A stretch of DNA of 64,000 nucleotides from assembly GCA_945876095.1 (NCBI GenBank), contig CAMCMP010000012.1, positions 1 to 64,000 on the forward strand. Reading direction: 5' to 3'. The stretch's first letter is position 1. Each line of letters opens with the position of its first letter. The notes beneath the pieces are model-generated. The model saw only the letters and a program-made list of their open reading frames with translations. It was not told the origin of the DNA and did not search any database. Made by a program: the position numbers and the translations under genes. Source of the DNA: Chitinophaga pinensis. Lineage in GTDB: Bacteria > Bacteroidota > Bacteroidia > Chitinophagales > Chitinophagaceae. Positions 16,295 to 24,752 of the stretch are shown in pieces.

Positions 16295-16990
16295 TTAGGA
16301 AGAGGGTGGCGGATCATCTTGCAAAAGATCGGGTCTTCTTTCTTTGGTTCTTTCAATACTTTGTTCCATCCTCCATTGATCAATTTTAGCGTGATTACCC
16401 CCCATTAAAATTTCTGGCACTTTCCAACCCCTAAATATTTCTGGTCGCGTATATACCGGTGGCGCTAATAAATTGTCTTGAAAGGAGTCAGTTAAGGCAG
16501 AGGTTTCGTCATTTAAAACCCCCGGAATTAGCCTGCCAATAGAATCAACCAACACGGCTGCTGCTAGCTCGCCACCACTTAATACATAATCACCAATCGA
16601 TATTTCTTTGGTAATAAAATGATCTCTCACTCTTTGATCGATCCCCTTATAATGGCCACAAATGAGTAATAGGTTTTCTTTTAAAGAAAAATGATTCGCT
16701 ATTTGCTGATTAAAGGTTTCTCCATCGGGAGTTAAAAAAATCACCTCATCGTAGGAAGTTGTTTTTTGAAGGCTCTCAATCGCATTAACCAAAGGCTCTA
16801 CCATCATAACCATTCCTGCACCTCCACCAAAAGGGTAATCATCTACCTGTGCCCTAGAGTAGGTAGTGTACTCCCTTAGGTTGATGACATTCACTTCCAG
16901 TAAGCCTTTATCCTTAGCCCTTTTTAGAATGGAATGTCCAAAAGGGCTTTGCAATAAATCCGGAACCACAGAAATAATGTCAATTTTCAT
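16295..16990 (-). CDS. trmD: tRNA (guanine37-N1)-methyltransferase
   Basis: The 231-residue protein methylates N1 of G37 in tRNAs with a 3' anticodon-adjacent G, preventing frameshifting. The SPOUT knot is seen in LICGHYKGIDQRV and SIGDYVLSGGELA, and the N-terminal MKIDIISVVPDLL is the usual TrmD start. I chose this ATG (16988-16990) over one 29 codons upstream because the extra residues are a hydrophobic tail absent from the family. A TACTTTTG box on the minus strand (17021-17028) lies about 31 bases upstream and may be its -7 element. Unlike in many bacteria it is not adjacent to rpsP-rimM, which lie 11 kb away on the other strand. Confidence 0.95.
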   Translation of the reverse strand: MKIDIISVVPDLLQSPFGHSILKRAKDKGLLEVNVINLREYTTYSRAQVDDYPFGGGAGMVMMVEPLVNAIESLQKTTSYDEVIFLTPDGETFNQQIANHFSLKENLLLICGHYKGIDQRVRDHFITKEISIGDYVLSGGELAAAVLVDSIGRLIPGVLNDETSALTDSFQDNLLAPPVYTRPEIFRGWKVPEILMGGNHAKIDQWRMEQSIERTKERRPDLLQDDPPPSS

Positions 16991-17101
16991 CGTAAAAATC
17001 AGAACAGCTTTTAAAAGAAACAAAAGTATTAGAATATAATTGAACCTAGCAGTAAAAAAGAGGAAAATTGCCAGCAATGATTCTATTGGGTATTACCCTA
17101 A

Positions 17102-17130
17102 AAAAAAGTCCCTCCGTGGAAACGGAGGGG
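17102..17130 (-). terminator. Intrinsic terminator on the minus strand
   Basis: An 8-bp GC-rich stem (CCCTCCGT at 17110-17117 with ACGGAGGG at 17122-17129) is followed on the minus strand by AC and seven T residues. No annotated minus-strand gene ends here: the nearest upstream minus gene (17527-17928) has its own terminator. An unannotated minus-strand RNA may therefore end at this point. Confidence 0.65.
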
Positions 17131-17180
17131 CATTAACGATTGCTTGCTATATGAAAATCTTAAATAATAATGTTGTTAAA

Positions 17181-17211
17181 GTTGTTTTATAAATTTCTAG
17201 CCCTATATTTG
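17181..17211 (+). promoter_or_regulatory. Promoter of a candidate small RNA
   Basis: GTTG (17181-17184) and TATATTTG (17204-17211) are separated by 19 bases, the same spacing as the tRNA-Glu promoter. Only the first base of the -33 element differs from TTTG. The predicted start is near 17216. Confidence 0.6.
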
Positions 17212-17215
17212 ACCC

Positions 17216-17301
17216 AACGAACGATTGATTGCTTTTCTTATAATTAAGGGTCTATTTATAAAAACCTGCTTTTCTGATACAAATCTAAGGCAGGTTTTTT
17301 T
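17216..17301 (+). ncRNA. Candidate small non-coding RNA (~86 nt)
   Basis: A consensus promoter (17181-17211) and an intrinsic terminator (17260-17301) frame about 86 bases that contain no ATG-initiated reading frame of useful length. The sequence does not match tRNA, tmRNA, SRP RNA or RNase P features that I can recognise. It lies between trmD and the Hsp15-like gene, both on the opposite strand, so it is not an mRNA leader. Expression is inferred only from the signals. Confidence 0.5.
17260..17301 (+). terminator. Intrinsic terminator of the candidate small RNA
   Basis: AAAAACCTGC (17260-17269) pairs with GCAGGTTTTT beginning at 17290, across a 20-base loop, and the stem runs into seven T residues (17295-17301). 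The minus-strand version has a weaker T run. Confidence 0.75.
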
Positions 17302-17444
17302 ATGTCTAAAATCAATTTCTTCTCTTTTTAATGACGGCTAATAGGTACTGATTTTATTAAAAGTGCTGCTAGTAAAGGGTTGTACGCTTACTAATTGATG
17401 ATGTCCACTCATTTTTATACATTAAATTTTAACTGATTTTAACA

Positions 17445-17492
17445 AAAAAAGCCCCAAAAAATGCTTTTGAATTCATTTTTTGGGGCTTTTTT
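17445..17492. terminator. Long bidirectional terminator after the Hsp15-like gene
   Basis: A perfect 19-bp stem (17445-17463 with 17474-17492) has a GCCCC/GGGGC core flanked by A6 and T6 tracts and a 10-base loop. It lies 35 bp beyond the stop of the minus-strand S4-domain gene and should end its transcript. Confidence 0.9.
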
Positions 17493-17526
17493 CTTGCCGA
17501 TGCTATCTTAATTTATCACTTTAAAC

Positions 17527-17928
17527 TTAGGATGCATCAGGGAAATCTCCTTCCATAAAGCCATCTAGGTCTCTTTTGTCTTTTTTTGTAGGTCTGCCTA
17601 CCTTGCTCATTCGCTTGCCAGTATTGAAAACAGCTGACTGAAATTTAATACGGTCTAATTCTTCTGGTGGGGTAATGTCGGTGTAAAATTTGATAGCCTC
17701 GCTATATTGTACTCGGTGATCTAGCAAACCAGTTACTTTAATTACCCATCGCTTAGCTTCTGTTTTTACTTCATATTCGTCGCCAAGCGTAACTGTTTTG
17801 GCAGCTTTTATATTATCGCCACCCAATTTTACTTTATGTTTATCGCAGGCGTCTGCAGCCTGGCTTCTGGTTTTAAAAAGTCGGATGGCCCATAAGTATT
17901 TGTCAATACGGAGTTTCTCTTTTTCCAT
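17527..17928 (-). CDS. S4-domain RNA-binding protein, Hsp15-like
   Basis: The 133-residue protein opens with an S4 RNA-binding domain: LRIDKYLWAIRLFKTRSQAADAC, then the KVKLGGDNIKAAKTVTLGDEYEV strand-turn-strand. This is the layout of Hsp15 (HslR), which binds free 50S subunits carrying stalled nascent chains and helps recycle them. The C-terminal lysine- and arginine-rich tail (GRPTKKDKRDL) fits the family. Length is normal. It is a monocistronic minus-strand gene ending at a strong terminator. Assignment to the Hsp15 group is by resemblance of the whole chain. Confidence 0.85.
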   Translation of the reverse strand: MEKEKLRIDKYLWAIRLFKTRSQAADACDKHKVKLGGDNIKAAKTVTLGDEYEVKTEAKRWVIKVTGLLDHRVQYSEAIKFYTDITPPEELDRIKFQSAVFNTGKRMSKVGRPTKKDKRDLDGFMEGDFPDAS

Positions 17929-18007
17929 TCAGTAAAATTAAAACCTTTTATTTTAACTAGTCAATTTCTACTGTATTTTGTTAATTTAGTTTTCTAAATC
18001 ATAAGAA

Positions 18008-20176
18008 ATGAATTTTAAAAACAAGGTATTTTATTTAATGGTAATGATTGTTTTTACTTCGAAATTAGTAGAAGCACAATTTCCAGTGGTTACCCAATGG
18101 ACCTCTGATGGAGAAGGTTATTATAAAAAAAAGGAGGGTGGTATTGTAAAAGTAAATATTTCTTCTAATGCAGAAACAATCGTTATTAGTAAATCACAAC
18201 TAACTACTACTTCGGGCAAAGTAATTGATCCCGCTTCCTTTACTTTCAGTATTGATAATAACAAAGTCTTACTTTTTACCAATACGTCAAAAGTATGGCG
18301 CTATAATACAAGAGGAGATTATTGGGTGTTGGATATCAAATCCAAAAAATTAATACAACTTGGAAAAAGTAGACCTTCTCAATCATTGATGTATGCTAAG
18401 TTTTCACCGAATGGTAAAATGGTAGCCTATGTAAGTGGTCATAATTTGTTTGTAGAAACAATTGCTTCTAAATCGATTAACCAACTAACCTTTGGGGGTA
18501 CTCGAAAATTAATCAATGGAACTTTTGATTGGGTTTATGAAGAGGAGTTTGGATGTAGGGATGGTTTTAGATGGAGCCCCGATGGCACTCAGATTGCTTA
18601 CTGGCAAGTAGATGCCAATCAAATCAAAGATTATCTAATGCTCAACACGACCGATGGTAATTATTCTAAAGTCATTCCAGTAGAATATCCGAAAGTAGGG
18701 GAGGCTCCTTCTCCTACAAAAATTGGTGTAGTGAGTATTGCTGGTGGGGCTACTCATTGGATGAATATTCCTGGAGAGGCTAGTCAGCATTATTTACCTC
18801 GAATGGAATGGAGTAATAACAATACTTTGGTTGTTCAGCAGCTTGATAGAAAACAACAAGAAAGTAAATTGTTTTATTGTAATACTTCTAGCGGTAAGTC
18901 TAGTTTATTTTATTCAGAAAAAAATAAATCCTGGGTTGAAATTAAAAGTTACTGGAATGAAGATGATCCAACTGGTTGGGAATGGATTAACCATCAAAAA
19001 GAATTTATTTGGGTGAGTGAAAAAGATGGCTGGAGGCATTTATACAAGGTGAGCAGTAATGGAAAAAAAGAGCAGTTGATAACTAAAGGACAATATGATA
19101 TTGCCTCCATTAAGTACATAGATGAGGCCAATAATTATATTTATTTTATGGCATCCCCTAATAATGCAACCCAACTTTATTTGTATAGAATAAAAATGGA
19201 TGGAAACAGTGACGCTGAATCAGTTTCTGATTTAAATAATAAGGGAACCCATCAGTATATTATTTCACCCGGTGCTAAGTGGGCCAGACATAGTTTTAGC
19301 AATTACAAAACACCACCAATGGCTGAATGGATTCGCTTGCAGGATAAGGCGAATAATGAAAAAGCGAATGCTGTTAAAGAGGCTGAAAGTACTATTCAAT
19401 ACACTACTATTACTACCGAGGATGGAGTAACACTCGATGCGTGGATTAATTCACCTAAAAATTTTGATAGCACTAAAAAATATCCTGTAGTTTTTTATGT
19501 GTATGGTGAACCTGCTTCCTCAACAGTTATTGACAGATATGGAGGTCATCGAAATTTTTTATATAATGGAGATATGAGTGCAGATGGATACTTTCAAATT
19601 GCTGTTGACAATAGGGGAACTCCTTCTTTAAAAGGAGCAGCATGGCGAAAATCTATTTACAGAAATATCGGAACCATTAATATTCGAGATATGGCAATGG
19701 CAGCAAAAAAAATACTTTCTAATTCCTATTTTGATAAGGATCGAGTAGCAGTATGGGGCTGGAGTGGGGGAGGTTCTTCTACCCTTAATTTACTTTTTCA
19801 ATATCCTGAAATATTTAAAACAGGTATTTCTATTGCTGCAGTCGGTAATCAATTATTTTATGATAATATTTACCAAGAACGTTACATGGGATTACCTCAA
19901 GAAAATAAAGCGGATTTCATAAAAGGCTCACCCATTACCCACGCTAAAAATTTGCAAGGAAATTTATTGTACATCCATGGCACCGGAGATGACAATGTAC
20001 ATTATAGCAATGCTGAAGTGTTGCTGAATGAGCTAATCAAATACAATAAGCAATTTCAATTCATGGCTTATCCCAATAGAAGTCATAGTATAACTGAAGG
20101 GGAAGGAACTAATCTTCATCTGAAAACATTGTATACCAAATTTTTAAAACAATATTGTCCTGCGGGGGCAAGATAA
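18008..20176 (+). CDS. Secreted dipeptidyl-peptidase IV-type S9 serine peptidase
   Basis: The 722-residue enzyme begins with a signal peptide (cleavage near VEA-QF). An N-terminal beta-propeller contains the DPP-IV signature DWVYEEEFGCRDGFRWSPDG, whose Glu pair binds the substrate N-terminus. The C-terminal alpha/beta hydrolase domain has Ser586 in GWSGGG, Asp661/662 in GTGDDNVH, and His693 in NRSHS, giving the Ser-Asp-His triad. It should release X-Pro or X-Ala dipeptides from peptides in the periplasm or at the cell surface. It is transcribed alone and converges on an M20 peptidase gene at a shared terminator. The exact S9 subtype (DPP-IV versus related PTP enzymes) is not certain. Confidence 0.9.
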   Translation: MNFKNKVFYLMVMIVFTSKLVEAQFPVVTQWTSDGEGYYKKKEGGIVKVNISSNAETIVISKSQLTTTSGKVIDPASFTFSIDNNKVLLFTNTSKVWRYNTRGDYWVLDIKSKKLIQLGKSRPSQSLMYAKFSPNGKMVAYVSGHNLFVETIASKSINQLTFGGTRKLINGTFDWVYEEEFGCRDGFRWSPDGTQIAYWQVDANQIKDYLMLNTTDGNYSKVIPVEYPKVGEAPSPTKIGVVSIAGGATHWMNIPGEASQHYLPRMEWSNNNTLVVQQLDRKQQESKLFYCNTSSGKSSLFYSEKNKSWVEIKSYWNEDDPTGWEWINHQKEFIWVSEKDGWRHLYKVSSNGKKEQLITKGQYDIASIKYIDEANNYIYFMASPNNATQLYLYRIKMDGNSDAESVSDLNNKGTHQYIISPGAKWARHSFSNYKTPPMAEWIRLQDKANNEKANAVKEAESTIQYTTITTEDGVTLDAWINSPKNFDSTKKYPVVFYVYGEPASSTVIDRYGGHRNFLYNGDMSADGYFQIAVDNRGTPSLKGAAWRKSIYRNIGTINIRDMAMAAKKILSNSYFDKDRVAVWGWSGGGSSTLNLLFQYPEIFKTGISIAAVGNQLFYDNIYQERYMGLPQENKADFIKGSPITHAKNLQGNLLYIHGTGDDNVHYSNAEVLLNELIKYNKQFQFMAYPNRSHSITEGEGTNLHLKTLYTKFLKQYCPAGAR

Positions 20177-20185
20177 AAATTTCAC

Positions 20186-20220
20186 AAAAAAAACCGAGAT
20201 GAATGAGTCTCGGTTTTTTT
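20186..20220. terminator. Bidirectional terminator between convergent peptidase genes
   Basis: ACCGAGA (20193-20199) pairs with TCTCGGT (20208-20214), flanked by A7 and T7 tracts that extend the stem and supply U runs in both directions. It serves the plus-strand S9 peptidase and the minus-strand M20 peptidase. Confidence 0.88.
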
Positions 20221-20235
20221 ATATTCTATATAAAT

Positions 20236-21606
20236 TTATTTGCTCATCTCTGAAAAATACTGATGGAAATAAGGAATGGTTTCGATGCCTTTATAGAAAT
20301 TTTCAATATTAAATTTTTCATTAGGGCTATGTAAATTGTCGCTATCAAGTCCAAAACCCATGAATACAATTTTGACACCTAATTCTTTTTCAAACAATGC
20401 ACAAATTGGAATACTACCTCCACCTCTAACGGGTATGGGTGCTTTTCCAAACGTGGTTTCCATCGCCTTAGCGGCTGCACGATATCCGATACTGTCAATC
20501 GGCGTCATATAAGGCTCGCCTCCATGATGCTCAAACGCATCAACGGTAACACCTGCTGGGGCAATCTTTTTAAAATAGGATAATAAAAGGGCAGTAATTT
20601 TTTCTGAAGATTGGTTGGGTACTAGTCTCGCAGATATTTTTGCCATTGCCTTGCTAGGCAATACCGTTTTAGCACCTTCTCCTTGGTAACCACCCCATAT
20701 GCCATTGAGTTCTAAAGTTGGACGTATACCCGTTCTTTCATTGGTAGTAAATCCTTTTTCACCCCATAAAGCTTTCACGCCAAGGTCATCTTCATATTCC
20801 TTTTCATTGTAGGGAGCTCCTGCCATTAATTCCCTTTCTTTGTCAGATGCTTCTAACACATCCTCATAAAATCCTGGAATAGTAATATGGTTATTTTCAT
20901 CATGACAGGAAGCAATCATTTTTGCTAGAATGGTGATAGGGTTAGCAACTGCTCCTCCATATACACCGCTATGCAAATCACGATTTGGACCTGTAACGCA
21001 TATTTCAATGTAGCTGAGTCCTCTTACTCCAATGTCAATGCTTGGGTTATCTAAACTGATGAGTGCGGTATCACTAATTAAAACTACATCTGCTTTTAAT
21101 AAATCTTTGTGCTGGGCTACAAATTTTCCTAGGTTAGGAGATCCAACTTCTTCTTCACCTTCAATACAAAATTTAATATTGTTAGTGAGTGTATTGGTTT
21201 GAATCATTGTTTCCAATGCTTTTACATGCATGTACATTTGCCCTTTATCATCGCAACTTCCTCTTGCAAAAATTTTACCATCAACAATCACTGGATCGAA
21301 GGGTCCACTTTTCCATAGTTCTAGTGGCTCGGCTGGTTGTACATCATAATGACCATAAACCAATACGGTGGGTTTGGAAGGGTCTATTATTTTTTCGCCA
21401 TACACAATGGGATGACCTTCGGTTGGATAAATTTCTACTTTATCCACTCCTGCCTCCAATAGACGCTTTTCTATACTTTTAGCACAGGTCACCATGTCCG
21501 ATTTGTTTTCGGCTTTTGCACTCACACTAGGTATGCGGAGCAATTCTAATAACTCATTTAAGAAACGGTCATTGTTTTTTTCTTGATAGTCTTTCCAAAC
21601 TTGCAT
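20236..21606 (-). CDS. M20 family metallo-dipeptidase
   Basis: The 456-residue enzyme is an M20 peptidase of the carnosinase/PepV-like branch. His86 and catalytic Asp88 lie in VYGHYDVQP, the bridging Asp is in RGSCDDKG (about 119), and the catalytic/metal Glu pair is in EGEEEVGSP (about 151-152). A dimerisation lid domain is inserted between about residues 185 and 340. It hydrolyses dipeptides with two zinc ions in the cytoplasm. I start at the ATG at 21604-21606, since the three-codon upstream extension begins with TTG. Facing the secreted S9 peptidase across one terminator, it could complete degradation of released dipeptides, but co-regulation is not shown. Confidence 0.9.
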   Translation of the reverse strand: MQVWKDYQEKNNDRFLNELLELLRIPSVSAKAENKSDMVTCAKSIEKRLLEAGVDKVEIYPTEGHPIVYGEKIIDPSKPTVLVYGHYDVQPAEPLELWKSGPFDPVIVDGKIFARGSCDDKGQMYMHVKALETMIQTNTLTNNIKFCIEGEEEVGSPNLGKFVAQHKDLLKADVVLISDTALISLDNPSIDIGVRGLSYIEICVTGPNRDLHSGVYGGAVANPITILAKMIASCHDENNHITIPGFYEDVLEASDKERELMAGAPYNEKEYEDDLGVKALWGEKGFTTNERTGIRPTLELNGIWGGYQGEGAKTVLPSKAMAKISARLVPNQSSEKITALLLSYFKKIAPAGVTVDAFEHHGGEPYMTPIDSIGYRAAAKAMETTFGKAPIPVRGGGSIPICALFEKELGVKIVFMGFGLDSDNLHSPNEKFNIENFYKGIETIPYFHQYFSEMSK

Positions 21607-21657
21607 TGCGGTCAATATTATTTTTAATCAATTGTTTTATAATTCTCAAAAAAAAAT

Positions 21658-22413
21658 CTATTTGATACTGATAAATCTTTCATTTACATAATTCCAATTA
21701 AGGACTTTCCAAAAACTGTCGATGTAATCTGCCCGACGGTTTTGATATTTTAAATAGTAAGCATGCTCCCATACATCTAGTCCAAATAGTGGGAATCCTT
21801 TTACTTCAGCAATGTCCATAAGGGGATTATCTTGATTGGGAGTTGAGCTTACAATTAATTTTTTATCAGTAGAATAAATCAACCAAGCCCATCCACTTCC
21901 AAATCTATTTTTAGCAGCTTCGCTCAGTTGTTTTTTTAGGCCATCCAAACTTCCAAAGTCTTTTTCAATGGCAGCTAGTAATTTACTAGTTGGTTGCGTA
22001 TTGTTGGGGGTTAAACATTTCCAAAATAGTTCATGGTTATAATGTCCTCCAGCGTTGTTTCGCATTTTTACTGTAAAGGATGAAATCTTAGACAATACAT
22101 CTTCCAATGGTTTAGTCATGTCTACTTTTTCAGCAACGGCAGCTTCTTTTACATTTTTACTATAGGTTGCCGCATGTTTGTTGAAGTGAATATCCATGGT
22201 AAGAGTATCAATGGATGGTTCAAGTGCAGCATAGGCAAAAGAAAGTGGCTGTTGATCAAAACCTGTTGCAAATAGTTTTGTATTGATGGCTGGGTAATAA
22301 TGATTGTTACTAACAGCTGCCATTGCCGAGCTGATAGAAGGCATCGCTATCAAAGTAGCAACTCCTGCTTTAGCAGACTTTTGTAAAAAATTTCTTCTAG
22401 AATTTTGTTTCAT
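21658..22413 (-). CDS. Exported Fe/Mn superoxide dismutase with Tat-like signal
   Basis: The 251-residue protein has a twin-arginine leader (SRRNFLQKSAKAG, then a hydrophobic stretch to about residue 33), unlike ordinary cytoplasmic SODs. Metal ligands are His76 (DIHFNKH), His127 (GGHYNHELFW), Asp213 and His217 (DVWEHAYY). GGH at 122-124 and the Gln in NQDNPL (about 194) are features of the Mn-type active site, so manganese or cambialistic use is more likely than strict iron. It removes superoxide, here probably in the periplasm or at the envelope. It lies 51 bp downstream of nothing and upstream of the M20 gene, possibly co-transcribed with it. Confidence 0.9.
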   Translation of the reverse strand: MKQNSRRNFLQKSAKAGVATLIAMPSISSAMAAVSNNHYYPAINTKLFATGFDQQPLSFAYAALEPSIDTLTMDIHFNKHAATYSKNVKEAAVAEKVDMTKPLEDVLSKISSFTVKMRNNAGGHYNHELFWKCLTPNNTQPTSKLLAAIEKDFGSLDGLKKQLSEAAKNRFGSGWAWLIYSTDKKLIVSSTPNQDNPLMDIAEVKGFPLFGLDVWEHAYYLKYQNRRADYIDSFWKVLNWNYVNERFISIK

Positions 22414-22517
22414 AATTTTTTATTTTATTTTTTAAAAATCCATTATTTAGGTAATGGTAATTTTTTTTGTATGGTTTAATCAATGGAATATTAACTTTTT
22501 GTAAATAAAAATCTACC

Positions 22518-23981
22518 TTATAAATTTACTATTTTATTTTTTGGGAGGGGTATTTTATTTACAATTGATTCAATTGAACCTTTGAAGGATTTTAAAAGTC
22601 TGAAATAAAATTCTTTATTGAATAGCTGAGAATCATGTATTGCTTTATAAGTCAGAAGTGCCCCTAATGGAGCTAGTACTAATATAGAAAGCCACATGCC
22701 TACAACTGGTGAAAGGATATCATCTTTTACAAATTTTTCACCAAACATATTTAGCAAGTGGAATAATAGAAAAAGCACAATAGCAGCTACCAGCGGCATC
22801 CCTAGACCACCCTTTCTGATTATAGAACCAAGAGGCGCTCCGATAAAAAATAAAACTAAGCAGGCGAGTGAAAGTGAAAATTTCCGATGCCACTCAATTT
22901 GATTATTCCTTAGATCCCTTCTTCTGTTATCTAATTCCACCCCAGAATATTGATAGGTATTTTTTAGAATATTGACGACATTGATTGATAGGTTATGTAC
23001 CATAAGTTTAACTGAATCCGGAAGTAGATCAGAAAAGTTTTTGATTGATTTTTTTATAGGCATCGCTTTATTCCAATTGCTGTCGGGTTGGTTTCGATAG
23101 TGGAATTGTTCATTTGCCTCAAGTTGTACTTTTTTACTTGTACTGTCTTTTACTTTTGTTAGTGAATCAATGGATGTATTGAGCTGACGAATATTAAACA
23201 TTTTGTAATCATTTTTAAAAATACTGTCGGGTGTATTGAGCATTTGTAATGAAGTCAGGTCAAATAATTTCTTATATTCTTTAAATCCTAGCTGAATAAA
23301 TTCTGTACTGCTATCCGAGGTATTTCCACGTTCTTGGTACCTATAACCATTGTAGAGAGTAAATTCAAGGAATTTCTTATCCTCTGAAAATCCCATATTC
23401 CCTTTTTCAGCAACGATACTATTATCTTGAAGGTAGGGTTGTTGTTCATAGATCACTACATTATGAATTGTTTTTCCGTCCTTGTCTTTTTTACCAACCT
23501 TAATGGAATATCCTGGAATATGATTGTAAAAAGTACCTTGTTTTAAATCGATAGCAGGTTTTTTATAAGTGATATCGTAATAAAGCGTTTTAAATTTAAG
23601 GTTAGCATAGGGTATAACATAGTTGGCAAATAGGAAAGTAATACCACAAAGAACAATGGACACGAGTGTAAGCGGTCGTAAAAATCTTAAGAGTGAAATT
23701 CCAGATGATTTGATGGCGACCAATTCAAAGCTCTCACCTAAATTACCCAATGTCATAATAGAAGAAATCAAAATAGCTATTGGCATTGCAAGTGTAAGAA
23801 GCGAAGCGCTTGCATACCACAAAAATTCTGCGATGGTAAGTAAGTCAAGATCTTTACCCACTAGATCGTCAATATATTTCCATAGACTTTGCATCATCAG
23901 TATAAAAAATGCGATGAAGAAAGTCGCAATAAATGGACCGATGAAAGATTTAAGAATCAGTTTGTCTATTTTTTTTATCAT
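22518..23981 (-). CDS. LptF/LptG family permease
   Basis: The 487-residue membrane protein has three N-terminal transmembrane helices (within residues ~15-125), a large periplasmic beta-jellyroll region (~130-370), and three C-terminal helices (~380-450). This is the YjgP/YjgQ fold. LptF and LptG pair in the inner membrane with the LptB ATPase to lift lipopolysaccharide onto the Lpt bridge. The periplasmic domain is longer than in E. coli (about 360 residues total there), as is usual in Bacteroidota. No partner permease or LptB gene is adjacent, so which of the two it represents cannot be decided. Confidence 0.85.
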   Translation of the reverse strand: MIKKIDKLILKSFIGPFIATFFIAFFILMMQSLWKYIDDLVGKDLDLLTIAEFLWYASASLLTLAMPIAILISSIMTLGNLGESFELVAIKSSGISLLRFLRPLTLVSIVLCGITFLFANYVIPYANLKFKTLYYDITYKKPAIDLKQGTFYNHIPGYSIKVGKKDKDGKTIHNVVIYEQQPYLQDNSIVAEKGNMGFSEDKKFLEFTLYNGYRYQERGNTSDSSTEFIQLGFKEYKKLFDLTSLQMLNTPDSIFKNDYKMFNIRQLNTSIDSLTKVKDSTSKKVQLEANEQFHYRNQPDSNWNKAMPIKKSIKNFSDLLPDSVKLMVHNLSINVVNILKNTYQYSGVELDNRRRDLRNNQIEWHRKFSLSLACLVLFFIGAPLGSIIRKGGLGMPLVAAIVLFLLFHLLNMFGEKFVKDDILSPVVGMWLSILVLAPLGALLTYKAIHDSQLFNKEFYFRLLKSFKGSIESIVNKIPLPKNKIVNL

Positions 23982-24137
23982 ATACCCTATTCGTTCAGGA
24001 GAAAATTTTAATAATAACTCCGCTTAATTATTTATTTCCTAAAATTAAAAATAATAGATGCTTCTACAAAGCTATGTACAATTTACACCATAGCCAATTG
24101 GCTTTATTTAAATTTGAATACCTAACTTGTAACTCTA

Positions 24138-24752
24138 ATGAACGACGCTATAAAATTATCTCTTTCTGCTGATGAACTAGAGCTGGTTTGTAATAAAGAC
24201 TGGATTCTGACAAAGAAAATAGTGATAGACAAGGTATATTTTTTGATGGGTGAGGTTTCTCAAAAGATGCAGCAGTGTGTTGATCACAATAAATCGATGC
24301 TACCAGCCGTTGTTGTTGAAAGCAGTCCTAAAATATCAAGGGGAGAAAATTATCGTGGGCTTCCTTATGTGATGTTAGATTATCCAAGATATTTTAAAGC
24401 GAATGATGCACTAGCAATTCGGACTTTTTTTTGGTGGGGGAATTTTTTCAGCATCAACCTTCATCTATCAGGAGCTATGAAAGAAAGAGCAGTGCCTATT
24501 TTAAAAAGCAAATTTAATTGGTTGCAGCAAAACAATTATTGTGTAAGCATCCACTCAGATCCTTGGGAGCATCATTTTGAAGTGAATAATTATCTGCTGT
24601 TAAAAAAATATTCAGCTGCTGAGTTTGAAGAAATTATTCAACAGAAGGAATTTTTGAAAATAGCGATATCCATTTCATTAAAGCAATGGCAATCCGTTCC
24701 AGCTTTTTTGGAACATCATTTTACCGCATTGATGGACTTGTTGAAAAATTAA
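24138..24752 (+). CDS. Conserved hypothetical protein, unknown function
   Basis: I do not recognise this 204-residue protein. It has no signal peptide or membrane helix. An N-terminal helical segment is followed by strands around YRGLPYVMLDYPRYF, an aromatic stretch RTFFWWGNFFSINLH, and two His-His pairs (EHHFEV, LEHHF) that could bind a metal, though this is speculation. Base composition is like its neighbours. It converges tail to tail with the SRPBCC gene, the stop codons of both lying within a shared TTAA at 24749-24752. Confidence 0.75.
   Translation: MNDAIKLSLSADELELVCNKDWILTKKIVIDKVYFLMGEVSQKMQQCVDHNKSMLPAVVVESSPKISRGENYRGLPYVMLDYPRYFKANDALAIRTFFWWGNFFSINLHLSGAMKERAVPILKSKFNWLQQNNYCVSIHSDPWEHHFEVNNYLLLKKYSAAEFEEIIQQKEFLKIAISISLKQWQSVPAFLEHHFTALMDLLKN

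Noticed and set aside
16991..17077. 29-residue N-terminal extension of TrmD
   Set aside because: The extension is hydrophobic and absent from TrmD; the canonical start MKIDIISVVP lies at 16990, and a -7 box at 17021-17028 falls within the extension.
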